DNA of 9,540 bases from Gemmatimonadota bacterium (GCA_016794735.1 JAEUJK010000722.1:1-9540); one strand, 5' to 3'; shown: positions 1-6,746, counted from the first letter of the stretch. Translations and numbers: made by a program. The notes: generated from the sequence alone by a model not told the origin.

Positions 1-1014
1 CACCTCGTCCGGGGTGAGCCCGGCGGAGATCTCGGCGATCCCCGTGCTCACGCCAACGAACACCTCGCGCCCCTGGATGGTGAACGACCCCGCCACGGCG
101 TGCGCGATGCGCCCGGCGATCGTTTCCGCATCGCTCATCCCTGCAATGCCCTCCAGCAGCACCGCGAACTCGTCGCCGCCAAGGCGCGCGATGGTGTCGC
201 CGGGGCGGATGCAGGCGGCGAGCCGTGCGGCGCAGGCCACCAGCAACTCGTCACCGGCCGCGTGGCCTAACGAGTCGTTGACCTTCTTGAAGCCGTCCAG
301 GTCCAGGAACAGCACGGCCGCGGGCTTCTGGTCGCGCGGGTAACGCGCGATGGCGTGGGCCACGCGGTTGAGGAAGAGGGACCGGTTGGCGAGGCGGGTC
401 AGCGAATCGTGGTACGCCTGGTGGGTGAGCCGCGCCTCGAGCGAGCGTCGTTCGGAGATGTCACGCAGGGTGATCACCAGGCCGTCGATCGCGGGTTCGC
501 TGCGGAGGTCCACCGCATCGGCCTCCGTCCAGACCCACTCATCGCCGCGCTTGAGGCGCCATTCCGTGGTGGCGGGGAGCCCTTCGGCGGCCGCCTTGAG
601 GAACCTCCCGAGGGCGGCCGCATCGTCCGGATGGACGAAGCTGGCCAGCGGTTCTCCTTCCACGTCGCGGGTACTGCGACCGGCCAGCCCAACGACGGAA
701 GGACTCGCATAGGTCACACGGCCGTCCGCGGTGGCAATGAGCGTGACGTCACCTCCCTGCTGCACGAGGGAGCGGAATCGCGCCTCGGAGGCGAGGACCG
801 CGGCCAGGCGCTCGCGCACGGCGCGCATGCGGCGCAGGAGGGCAATCAGGCCGATGCCCGAAACGACCACTCCGCTGCTGAGCAGGACGGAGGCTGTGCG
901 GCCGCTGAACAGCGCGGATGCAAGGCCGACAAGAAGACCGCCCCCAGCGATCAGCCCGGGCAAACTGACCTTTTCCTTCGCCTCCTGGGCTCCCGCTGAC
1001 CGCAGCATCGCCAT
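1..1014 (-). CDS. Membrane-anchored PAS-GGDEF diguanylate cyclase (C-terminus cut by window edge)
   Basis: Likely synthesises cyclic di-GMP from two GTP in response to a signal sensed through its PAS domain. It reads leftwards for 338 codons with no stop before the window edge. Two hydrophobic stretches lie near residues 18-36 and 40-60, then a PAS domain (about 77-190, ending in the typical TLRDISERR), then a GGDEF domain from about 200. The metal-binding stretch LFLDLDGFKKVND is present. The catalytic motif GGDEF is intact at residues 279-283, and RPGD at 270-273 sits exactly five residues upstream, the position of the allosteric inhibitory I-site. ATG at 1014 is chosen; ATG at 1008 is equally possible, and an in-frame stop at 1045-1047 limits the upstream end. 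Neither has a clear Shine-Dalgarno. The last part of the GGDEF domain, and any EAL domain after it, lie outside. It is divergent from ruvB. Confidence 0.92.
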   Translation of the reverse strand, partial: MAMLRSAGAQEAKEKVSLPGLIAGGGLLVGLASALFSGRTASVLLSSGVVVSGIGLIALLRRMRAVRERLAAVLASEARFRSLVQQGGDVTLIATADGRVTYASPSVVGLAGRSTRDVEGEPLASFVHPDDAAALGRFLKAAAEGLPATTEWRLKRGDEWVWTEADAVDLRSEPAIDGLVITLRDISERRSLEARLTHQAYHDSLTRLANRSLFLNRVAHAIARYPRDQKPAAVLFLDLDGFKKVNDSLGHAAGDELLVACAARLAACIRPGDTIARLGGDEFAVLLEGIAGMSDAETIAGRIAHAVAGSFTIQGREVFVGVSTGIAEISAGLTPDEV

Positions 1015-1076
1015 ACGGTCGAGGACGCCCGCAAATATCGAAGGTCACGCTCGCTGGATTCGGCCTTCGTTCGGGG

Positions 1077-1082
1077 TATATT
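1077..1082 (+). promoter_or_regulatory. Candidate -10 element for the ruvB operon
   Basis: TATATT is the only AT-rich hexamer on this strand just before ruvB, in the 77-bp divergent spacer. It ends nine bases before the ATG, so transcription would begin within a few bases of the start codon. No convincing -35 is seen: the bases about 17 upstream read CTGGAT. No Shine-Dalgarno lies between the element and the ATG. The call rests on position and sequence only. Confidence 0.35.
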
Positions 1083-1091
1083 CAGCCGCGG

Positions 1092-2117
1092 ATGACCCAC
1101 GAAATCACGACCCCGTCCGAGCTCCCCGAAGAGGGGACCGTTGAGCTGTCGCTGCGACCCCAGCGGCTGGCGGAATTCATCGGACAGTCGAAGGTCCGCG
1201 AGAGCCTGCAGATCTACCTCGAGGCCGCCTTGGCGCGTCGGGAGGCGATGGACCACATCCTGTTCTTCGGTCCACCAGGATTGGGCAAGACCACCCTCGC
1301 CGAACTGATGGCGCGGGAGCTGGGAGTGAACATCCGCACGACGTCGGGCCCGGCGCTGGAGAAGCCGGCCGACCTCGTCAGCATGCTCACCAACATGCGC
1401 GACCGGGACATCCTGTTCATCGACGAGATCCACCGGCTCCGCGCCGTGATCGAGGAGTTCCTCTATCCCGCGATGGAGGACTACAAGATCGACATTCGCC
1501 TCTCCGAGGGACCCAAGGCGCAGACGATCACGATGCCGATCGAGCGTTTCACCCTGGTGGGTGCGACGACGCGGCAAGGGATGCTCACGCCGCCGATGCG
1601 CGCGAGATTCGGCATCGTCCAGCGCCTGAATTACTACCCGGTCGAGGACCTCGAACTCATCGTGCAACGGACCGCCGGCGTGTTGCAGGTCGAGATCGAT
1701 GCCGCGGGCACACACGAGATCGCGCGTCGTTCGCGCGGCACGCCGCGTATTGCCAACCGGTTGTTGCGACGCGTGCGCGACTACGCCCAGGTGCGCGCCG
1801 ACGGGCGGATCACGCTGGCCGTGGCGGACGAGGCGCTGCAGCTGCTCGACGTCGACCAGTTCGGCCTCGACGACATGGATGCGAGGATCCTGCGCGCGAT
1901 CATCGAGAAGTTCGACGGGGGACCGGTCGGCGTGGGCGCACTTGCGGCCGCGGTCGCGGAGGATGCCGGGACGATCGAGGAGGTCTACGAGCCGTACCTC
2001 GTCCAGAACGGCTTCCTGCAACGCACCCCGCGGGGACGTGTCGCGACAGCGATGGCGTACCGCCACTTCGGGTACACCCCGCCGCGCGCCACCGACGAGC
2101 AGGGGCGCCTGCTGTAG
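1092..2117 (+). CDS. ruvB: Holliday junction branch migration ATPase RuvB
   Basis: RuvB is the hexameric AAA+ motor that, with RuvA, drives branch migration of Holliday junctions during recombination and repair; RuvC then cuts. The 341 residues match the usual family length. Visible landmarks are Walker A GPPGLGKTT at residues 60-68, Walker B ILFIDEIH at 107-114, the sensor 1 region GATTR, the arginine-finger region MRARFGIVQR, the RGTPRIANRLLRRVRD lid segment, and the C-terminal winged helix ending EPYLVQNGFLQRTPRGR. The ATG start gives a short N-terminal tail before the conserved LRPQRLAEFIGQ. ruvA and ruvC are not in the window. The gene is first in the plus-strand run, and its TAG stop shares a base with the GTG start of queA. 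ruvB-queA adjacency is common in bacteria. Confidence 0.98.
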   Translation: MTHEITTPSELPEEGTVELSLRPQRLAEFIGQSKVRESLQIYLEAALARREAMDHILFFGPPGLGKTTLAELMARELGVNIRTTSGPALEKPADLVSMLTNMRDRDILFIDEIHRLRAVIEEFLYPAMEDYKIDIRLSEGPKAQTITMPIERFTLVGATTRQGMLTPPMRARFGIVQRLNYYPVEDLELIVQRTAGVLQVEIDAAGTHEIARRSRGTPRIANRLLRRVRDYAQVRADGRITLAVADEALQLLDVDQFGLDDMDARILRAIIEKFDGGPVGVGALAAAVAEDAGTIEEVYEPYLVQNGFLQRTPRGRVATAMAYRHFGYTPPRATDEQGRLL

Positions 2118-3169
2118 TGGTGCCGAGCGGCGGCACGGAACGCCCGACGTCGGCGTACGACTTTCACCTCCCGCCGGAACTCATCGCCAGCGAACCGGCG
2201 CTGCAGCGCGACGAAAGTCGCCTGCTCGTGATCCGTCGCGATCGCGGCACGCTCGAACACCGTCGCTTTCGCGACCTCGTCGACCTCATCGCACCGGGTG
2301 ACGCCCTGGTGGTGAACACGAGCCGGGTCCTCCGTGCCCGGTTGCTGGGGACGCGGGATTCCGGGGCGCCGGCGGAGGTGCTGCTGATCCGCGACCTCGG
2401 CGATGATCGCTGGGAGGCGATGGTGAACCCCGGCGGCAAGCTGCGGCCAGGGCGGCGCGTGCGCATCGTCCCCGGGTTCCAGGTGGAGATCGAGTCCGTG
2501 ACGGAGCGGCGCACGCGGGTCGTGCGCCTCCATGTGGACGAAGGCACTGCGGCCGATGCCATCGCTACGCACGGCCATGTGCCCCTGCCACCCTACATCG
2601 CGCGTGCAGATGCCCCGGCCGATGTGGAGCGCTACCAGACCGTGTACGCGAGGGAGCCGGGGTCGGTGGCCGCCCCGACGGCGGGGCTGCACTTCACCCC
2701 GGAACTCCTCGCCACGCTCGCCCAGCGCGGTGTGCAACGACTCGACGTGGTGCTGCATGTAGGGCCCGGCACGTTCAAGCCCGTGGAGGTGGAAGATCCG
2801 GCAGCGCACGTGATGCACGAGGAGTGGTGTGCAATCTCCGCGGAAACGGCGGCGGGCATCGACGCGGTGCGCACGCGGGGCGGGCAGGTCTGGGCGGTCG
2901 GCTCGACCGCGGTCAGGACGCTGGAGACGATGGCCCGCGGCGAGGGCCGGGTGCGTGCCGGGCAGGCCGACACCCGTGCGTTCATTCGTGAGGGCTACCG
3001 GTGGCAGGTCGTCGATCACCTCGTCACCAACTTCCATTTGCCGAAGTCCACGCTCATCATGCTGGTGGCCGCGTTCGCCGGGTATGACCTCACCATGGAG
3101 GCCTATCACGAGGCGATTCGCGAAGGCTACCGTTTCTATTCGTATGGCGATGCGATGGTCATCCTGTAG
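2117..3169 (+). CDS. queA: S-adenosylmethionine:tRNA ribosyltransferase-isomerase QueA
   Basis: QueA transfers and isomerises the ribosyl group of S-adenosylmethionine onto preQ1 in tRNA to make epoxyqueuosine, the step after Tgt in queuosine synthesis. The 350 residues are normal for the family. Recognisable segments are the N-terminal SAYDFHLPPELIA, VPLPPYI, YQTVYAREPGSVAAPTAGLHF (the APTAGLHF part at about 186-193), LHVGPGTFKPVEVED, the HVMHEEW histidines, AVGSTAVRTLE, VTNFHLPKSTLIMLVAAFAG and the C-terminal YRFYSYGDAMVI. The start is GTG at 2117, overlapping the ruvB stop by one base; the next codon is also GTG, so the exact start is ambiguous by one residue. A GCAGGGG stretch about 12 bases upstream may serve as a weak ribosome site. 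tgt lies two genes downstream, which fits a queuosine role. Confidence 0.97.
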   Translation: MVPSGGTERPTSAYDFHLPPELIASEPALQRDESRLLVIRRDRGTLEHRRFRDLVDLIAPGDALVVNTSRVLRARLLGTRDSGAPAEVLLIRDLGDDRWEAMVNPGGKLRPGRRVRIVPGFQVEIESVTERRTRVVRLHVDEGTAADAIATHGHVPLPPYIARADAPADVERYQTVYAREPGSVAAPTAGLHFTPELLATLAQRGVQRLDVVLHVGPGTFKPVEVEDPAAHVMHEEWCAISAETAAGIDAVRTRGGQVWAVGSTAVRTLETMARGEGRVRAGQADTRAFIREGYRWQVVDHLVTNFHLPKSTLIMLVAAFAGYDLTMEAYHEAIREGYRFYSYGDAMVIL

Positions 3170-3554
3170 GGCTGTGGGAGTCGTGATCGGCGCGGCATGC
3201 GTCGCCACGACCACGCGCATCTTCATGCCGTCGCCGCAGAACCCGGTCTATCGCCCGGCGCAGGCCGAGCCGGTGCTCGCGCAGTACCTCCACCTGCAGT
3301 GCCCGGCATTCAAGAAGGCGGCGCTTCCCGACACGGGGGTGGTGCACTTCTCCGTGTCGCTCGACACCATGGGCAAGGCGACGCGCGCCGAGCTGCTCGT
3401 GGGAAGTGGCGACCAGCTGGTGGACGAGGTCTTCGGGACGATTGCGGCCCAGTTGACGCTGCCGGTCGACTCCACGCGCCGGCGTGCGCGCGAGGTCCCG
3501 GTGCGGATGGCGTTCTCCTGCCAGGGCGATTCCGCGACCGTCAAGGTTCGTTAG
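3150..3554 (+). CDS. Small secreted protein with a TonB C-terminal-like domain
   Basis: I do not recognise a named gene. From ATG at 3150 the product is 134 residues. It begins with a likely signal peptide: MRWSSCR, then a hydrophobic core AVGVVIGAACVA, probably cleaved after CVA, which places the rest in the periplasm. The cysteine in GAAC does not form a good lipobox. The remainder resembles the TonB C-terminal fold: a strand VHFSVSLDTMGKATRAEL, the characteristic SGD followed by a helix, and a final strand PVRMAFSC. Unlike true TonB it has no proline-rich spanning region. Two cysteines (in LQCPAF and FSCQG) would remain in the mature protein and could form a disulfide. It overlaps the end of queA by 20 bases and ends four bases before tgt, so it is probably co-transcribed and coupled. 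Starts at ATG 3144 or GTG 3174 are possible; the latter leaves too short a signal peptide. Confidence 0.75.
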   Translation: MRWSSCRAVGVVIGAACVATTTRIFMPSPQNPVYRPAQAEPVLAQYLHLQCPAFKKAALPDTGVVHFSVSLDTMGKATRAELLVGSGDQLVDEVFGTIAAQLTLPVDSTRRRAREVPVRMAFSCQGDSATVKVR

Positions 3555-3558
3555 GCAC

Positions 3559-4818
3559 GTGACGACCGGGTTTGCGTTTACCGAGGGGGCGCGGTGCGGG
3601 GCGGCGCGCACCGGGACGTTTGTCACCCCGCACGGTCCCGTGGCGACGCCGGCCTTCATGCCCGTGGGCACGCTGGCCACGGTAAAGGCGCTGGATCCGG
3701 AGGACCTTCGCGCGGCGGGGGCGGGGATGATCCTCGCGAATGCGTATCACCTGCACCTGCGGCCGGGCGACGAACTCGTGCGCGACCTGGGCGGGTTGCA
3801 TGCGTTCATGCAGTGGCCGGGACCGATCCTCACGGATTCGGGCGGCTTCCAGGTGTTCTCCCTGGAGACGCTGCGGAAGGTGACGGAGGACGGCGTCGAG
3901 TTCCGCTCGCACGTCGATGGGTCGAAGCGCTTCTTCACGCCAGAGCGGGTGATGGAGATCGAGACCAACCTCGGGGCCGACGTGATCATGCAGTTCGACC
4001 ACGTGATCCCGGGGCAGTCGGATGCGGCGGTGGCGCGCGACGCGAGTGAGCGGAGCCTGCGGTGGCTGGCGCGATGCCAGCGCGCGGTGGACGAACTCGC
4101 GCGGAGGGCGGCCGAAAACGGGGGCCCCCCCCTTACTTCGAAAATCGCACCGACCGATCCAAACCCCATCATCCCCCTGTCCCCAACGACAGCAGGATCA
4201 CGCGTTCGCCTCCCCCAGGCCCTCTTCCCCATCGTCCAGGGCGGCATCCACACCGTCCTCCGGCGCGAAGCCGCGCGCGCCATCCGCGGCATGGGCGATT
4301 GGGTCGGTTATGGCATCGGCGGACTCTCCGTCGGCGAGAGCAAGCCCGACATGTACGCCATGCTCGACGCCCTCGACCCCGAACTCCCGCGCGACCGCCC
4401 CCGCTACCTCATGGGCGTCGGCTTCCCCGAGGACCTCATCGAGGGGGTCCGCCGCGGCGTCGACCTCTTCGACTGCGTCGCACCCACCCGCATGGGACGC
4501 AACGGCACCGCCTTCACCTCCGAGGGCCGCCTCAACGTCAAGCGCGCCGACCTTCGCGCCGACCCCCGCCCCCTCGACCCGGCCTGCGACTGCCAGACCT
4601 GCCGCCGCTTCTCCCGCGCCTACCTGCGCCACCTCTACGTCAGCGACGAGATCCTTGGCCTACGCCTGCTCTCCCTGCACAACGTACATTTCCTCATCAA
4701 CCTGATGTCCCAGGCACGCCAGCATATCGACGCCGGGACCTTCGACTCCTGGGCGAGCGACGCCCTCGCGCGCCTCGGTCCCGCTTCGCAAACCCCCTCC
4801 CCACTCCGCCCGTCATGA
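3559..4818 (+). CDS. tgt: tRNA-guanine transglycosylase with an internal insertion
   Basis: Tgt swaps guanine 34 of GUN-anticodon tRNAs for preQ1, the step before QueA. From GTG 3559 the product is 419 residues, longer than the usual 370-390. The catalytic aspartate lies in TDSGGFQ (Asp93), the nucleophile in VDLFDCV (Asp305), and the zinc site is Cys343, Cys345, Cys348 and His374. All match the Zymomonas enzyme with a -9 offset before the insertion and +25 after it, so about 34 extra residues lie between Asp147 and Asp305, mainly near 188-219. The pocket motif usually read as FDECPPYPA is FDHVIPGQS here (146-154). An AAGG lies 12 bases before the start; the open frame extends upstream to 3484, but that overlaps the previous gene and adds no family sequence. 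Codon use changes sharply at the insertion. The end overlaps yajC as ATGA. Confidence 0.95.
   Translation: MTTGFAFTEGARCGAARTGTFVTPHGPVATPAFMPVGTLATVKALDPEDLRAAGAGMILANAYHLHLRPGDELVRDLGGLHAFMQWPGPILTDSGGFQVFSLETLRKVTEDGVEFRSHVDGSKRFFTPERVMEIETNLGADVIMQFDHVIPGQSDAAVARDASERSLRWLARCQRAVDELARRAAENGGPPLTSKIAPTDPNPIIPLSPTTAGSRVRLPQALFPIVQGGIHTVLRREAARAIRGMGDWVGYGIGGLSVGESKPDMYAMLDALDPELPRDRPRYLMGVGFPEDLIEGVRRGVDLFDCVAPTRMGRNGTAFTSEGRLNVKRADLRADPRPLDPACDCQTCRRFSRAYLRHLYVSDEILGLRLLSLHNVHFLINLMSQARQHIDAGTFDSWASDALARLGPASQTPSPLRPS
4120..4204 (+). other. In-frame inserted segment inside tgt
   Basis: This stretch encodes about 28 residues rich in Pro, Thr, Asn and Ser (GGPPLTSKIAP, then TDPNPIIPLSPTTAGS) that have no counterpart in the Tgt proteins I know. 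It opens with five G followed by eight C (4120-4132), continues as a C/A-rich run with few G, and holds a small stem-loop: CTGTC 4177-4181 pairs with GACAG 4188-4192 across a six-base loop. It is less GC-rich than its flanks and reads more like spacer DNA than coding sequence, but the frame stays open and Tgt resumes correctly at ALFPIVQGG. The borders are approximate. It could be an in-frame mobile palindromic-type element, a lineage-specific loop, or a recombination scar. Confidence 0.6.
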
Positions 4819-5183
4819 CCGCCGTCGTCCCCTTCCCGTTGCTCCTCCAGGCGGTTGCCGCTGGGCCGAGTCCCGTGGGTCAGCTCGTCATGTTCATGGC
4901 CATCCCGGCCATCGTCTACTTCCTCATGATCCGCCCCCAGCAAAAGGAGCGGAAGAAACACGAGGAGCGACTCAAGACCCTCAAGCGGGGTGACCAGATC
5001 GTCACCTCCGGCGGCGTCGTCGGCGAGATCGTCCACATGAAGGAGACCTCCACCGACGCCGGGCCGCAGAAGACCATGGAAGACCACATCACGATTCGCT
5101 CCGGCGAGTCGCGCCTCATCGTCGAACGCGGCCGCATCGCGCGCGTGCTCGGCGAGTCCGGAACCAGCAATCCTGCCGCATGA
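4815..5183 (+). CDS. yajC: Sec translocon accessory subunit YajC
   Basis: YajC is a small single-span inner-membrane protein that associates with SecDF and the SecYEG translocon. The start is the ATG inside the ATGA overlap with the tgt stop, giving 122 residues. A membrane segment (about residues 22-39, LVMFMAIPAIVYFLMI) is followed by the family signature RPQQKERKKHEE and then LKRGDQIVTSGGVVGEI, a soluble beta-rich domain. The frame is open much further upstream inside tgt, but that part is a shadow of tgt. tgt-yajC is a classic bacterial pair; usually secD and secF follow, whereas here def follows by another ATGA overlap. No Shine-Dalgarno is seen, so translation is probably coupled to tgt. 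Confidence 0.96.
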   Translation: MTAVVPFPLLLQAVAAGPSPVGQLVMFMAIPAIVYFLMIRPQQKERKKHEERLKTLKRGDQIVTSGGVVGEIVHMKETSTDAGPQKTMEDHITIRSGESRLIVERGRIARVLGESGTSNPAA

Positions 5184-5743
5184 GCCTGTTGCCCATCCAC
5201 CTCCTCGGCGATCCCATCCTGCGCGAGGAGACCGTCCCGGTCACCGAGTTCACCGACGAGCTGCGCACCCTCGTCGATGACATGTTCGAGACCATGTACG
5301 CCGCGAGCGGCATCGGCCTCGCCGCGCCGCAGGTCGGGCGTCGCGAACGATTGGCCGTCGTGGACGTGGAAGGGGCGAAGTACGCCCTCATCAATCCCGA
5401 GATCACCCTCGCCGAGGGCAAGGCGAAGGCCGAGGAAGCGTGCCTGTCGTTCCCCGACGTCTACGGGACCGTCGAACGCGCCACGCGTGTCATCGTGAAG
5501 GCGCAGGACGTCGAAGGCACCCCCTACGAGGTCGACGCGACCGACCTCCTCGCGCGGTGCTTCCAGCACGAGATCGACCACCTGCACGGCAAGCTCTTCA
5601 TCGACTACCTGAGTTACCTCAAGCGGCGCGCAGCGCTCGCCGAGTGGGAAGAGTTGCGCAAGCAGTACCACGGCACCGTGCGGTACCTGAAGCCCGGAGC
5701 ACCAGCCGACGACGACGCGGAACCCTCCGTCTCCGAGGCGTAG
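5180..5743 (+). CDS. def: Peptide deformylase
   Basis: Removes the N-formyl group from nascent proteins at the ribosome and needs a bound metal. The 187 residues are a normal length. The three family motifs are present in order: GIGLAAPQ at residues 44-51, EACLS at 86-90 with the metal-ligand cysteine Cys88, and HEIDH at 130-134 with two histidine ligands and catalytic Glu131. Motif 2 is usually EGCLS, so the glycine is replaced by alanine. The start overlaps the yajC stop (ATGA). An acidic tail of about 15 residues (ADDDAEPSVSEA) follows the core. fmt starts ten bases later, which pairs the deformylating and formylating enzymes. Confidence 0.97.
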   Translation: MSLLPIHLLGDPILREETVPVTEFTDELRTLVDDMFETMYAASGIGLAAPQVGRRERLAVVDVEGAKYALINPEITLAEGKAKAEEACLSFPDVYGTVERATRVIVKAQDVEGTPYEVDATDLLARCFQHEIDHLHGKLFIDYLSYLKRRAALAEWEELRKQYHGTVRYLKPGAPADDDAEPSVSEA

Positions 5744-5753
5744 CGCCGCTCCC

Positions 5754-6686
5754 GTGCGGATCCTGTTCTGGGGCACTCCCGAGTTTGCCACTCCGCCGCT
5801 GCGCGCGATCATCGGCGAGGGACACGATGTCGTCGGGGTCGTCACGCAGCCCGACCGACCGCAGGGCCGCAGCCGCAGCACCCTCGTCCCTTCCCCGGTG
5901 AAGGTCATCGCGCTCGAGGAGGGGATCCCGGTCTTCCAGCCCGAGCAGCCCCGCGATCCGGCCTTCCTGGAAACGGTGCGCGCGCTCGCCCCGGAGCTCT
6001 CGGTGGTCGTGGCCTACGGCCACATCATCTCCCGCGCCCTGATCGAACTCCCGACCTTCGGTACCTGGAACATCCACGCCTCGCTGCTCCCACGCTGGCG
6101 CGGTGCAGCCCCCATCCAGGCCGCCATCCTCGCCGGCGACGAGGAGTCGGGGGTGACCATCATGCGGATGGTGCCGCGACTCGACGCCGGCCCCATCCTC
6201 CTGCAGGCCCCCACCCCGTTGATGCCTGACGAGACCGGCGGGGAGCTCACGGAACGCCTCTCCGAACTCGGGGCCCTCGCCCTGATCGAGGCGCTGACCC
6301 TCGCATCGTTAGGCAGCGTGCTCGCCGAGCGGCAGCAGGATGAGGCCCTGGTGACCTACGCGCCCAAGCTCGATCGCGAGGCGGCGCGGATCCGGTGGAA
6401 CACCCCCGGCATCGAGGTCGCCCGCGCGGTGCGTGCCTTCGATCCGCGCCCGGGGGCGTGGACCACCCTGCGCGGGATCGACACGCGGCTCACCGGGGTC
6501 ACCGTGATCCCCGACGCCTCGGGTGAACCAGGCACCATCCTCGCCATCGAGGAACACGGTGCGCTGGTCGCGTGCGCGACGGGCGCGGTGCGCATCGGCT
6601 ACCTGCAGCCCGCGGGCAAGCGGCGCATGGCAGCGCTCGACCTGGCCCAGGGCCGCCAGGTCGCCGTCGGCGACCAGCTCGCCTGA
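5754..6686 (+). CDS. fmt: Methionyl-tRNA formyltransferase
   Basis: Transfers a formyl group from 10-formyltetrahydrofolate to the methionine on initiator tRNA. The GTG start gives 310 residues, the usual length, beginning RILFWGTPEFATPPL, the family N-terminus. The formyl-transferase core shows TQPDRPQGR (the tRNA-binding loop region), NIHASLLPRWRGAAPIQ and LDAGPIL. The catalytic residues Asn106, His108 and Asp144 fall at the same numbers as in the E. coli enzyme. An OB-fold-like C-terminal domain follows (about 205-310). The gene begins ten bases after def; GAGGCG about 14 bases upstream is a weak ribosome site. A GC-rich hairpin follows the stop, so this is probably the last gene of the run. 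Confidence 0.97.
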   Translation: MRILFWGTPEFATPPLRAIIGEGHDVVGVVTQPDRPQGRSRSTLVPSPVKVIALEEGIPVFQPEQPRDPAFLETVRALAPELSVVVAYGHIISRALIELPTFGTWNIHASLLPRWRGAAPIQAAILAGDEESGVTIMRMVPRLDAGPILLQAPTPLMPDETGGELTERLSELGALALIEALTLASLGSVLAERQQDEALVTYAPKLDREAARIRWNTPGIEVARAVRAFDPRPGAWTTLRGIDTRLTGVTVIPDASGEPGTILAIEEHGALVACATGAVRIGYLQPAGKRRMAALDLAQGRQVAVGDQLA

Positions 6687-6690
6687 GACC

Positions 6691-6712
6691 GGCGCGCCTC
6701 AACGGGCGCGCC
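6691..6712 (+). terminator. Candidate hairpin terminator after fmt
   Basis: GGCGCGCC at 6691-6698 and again at 6705-6712 is self-complementary and can form an 8-bp all-GC stem with the six-base loop TCAACG, starting four bases after the fmt stop. It is followed by a C-rich stretch, not a T run, so it is not a textbook intrinsic terminator. Its place between fmt and a separate promoter supports a terminating role. Confidence 0.5.
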
Positions 6713-6746
6713 TCCCCCCACACCTGACGGCACCCCCACCGGACGC

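Noticed and set aside
355..999. 214-codon plus-strand open frame opposite the GGDEF gene
   Set aside because: The minus-strand frame here carries clear PAS and GGDEF motifs; the plus-strand product has none.
951..2066. 371-codon open frame on the minus strand across ruvB
   Set aside because: Antisense shadow of ruvB in GC-rich DNA; low-complexity Arg/His/Asp-rich product with no family resemblance, while the plus-strand frame is an unmistakable RuvB.
1985..3226. 413-codon open frame on the minus strand across queA
   Set aside because: Antisense shadow of queA; no recognisable domain, and queA is fully conserved on the other strand.
3484..3558. Upstream in-frame extension of tgt
   Set aside because: It lies inside the preceding gene and adds no Tgt-like sequence; the GTG at 3559 gives the family N-terminus.
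4120..4204. Frameshift or pseudogene in tgt at the homopolymer tract
   Set aside because: The frame is open through the tract, and all catalytic and zinc residues occur in the same frame on both sides.
4062..4814. Long N-terminal extension of the yajC frame into tgt
   Set aside because: It translates to Arg/Pro-rich low-complexity sequence inside the real tgt; YajC starts at the ATGA overlap at 4815.
4916..5908. 330-codon open frame on the minus strand across yajC, def and fmt
   Set aside because: It spans three well-supported plus-strand genes and has no family features.
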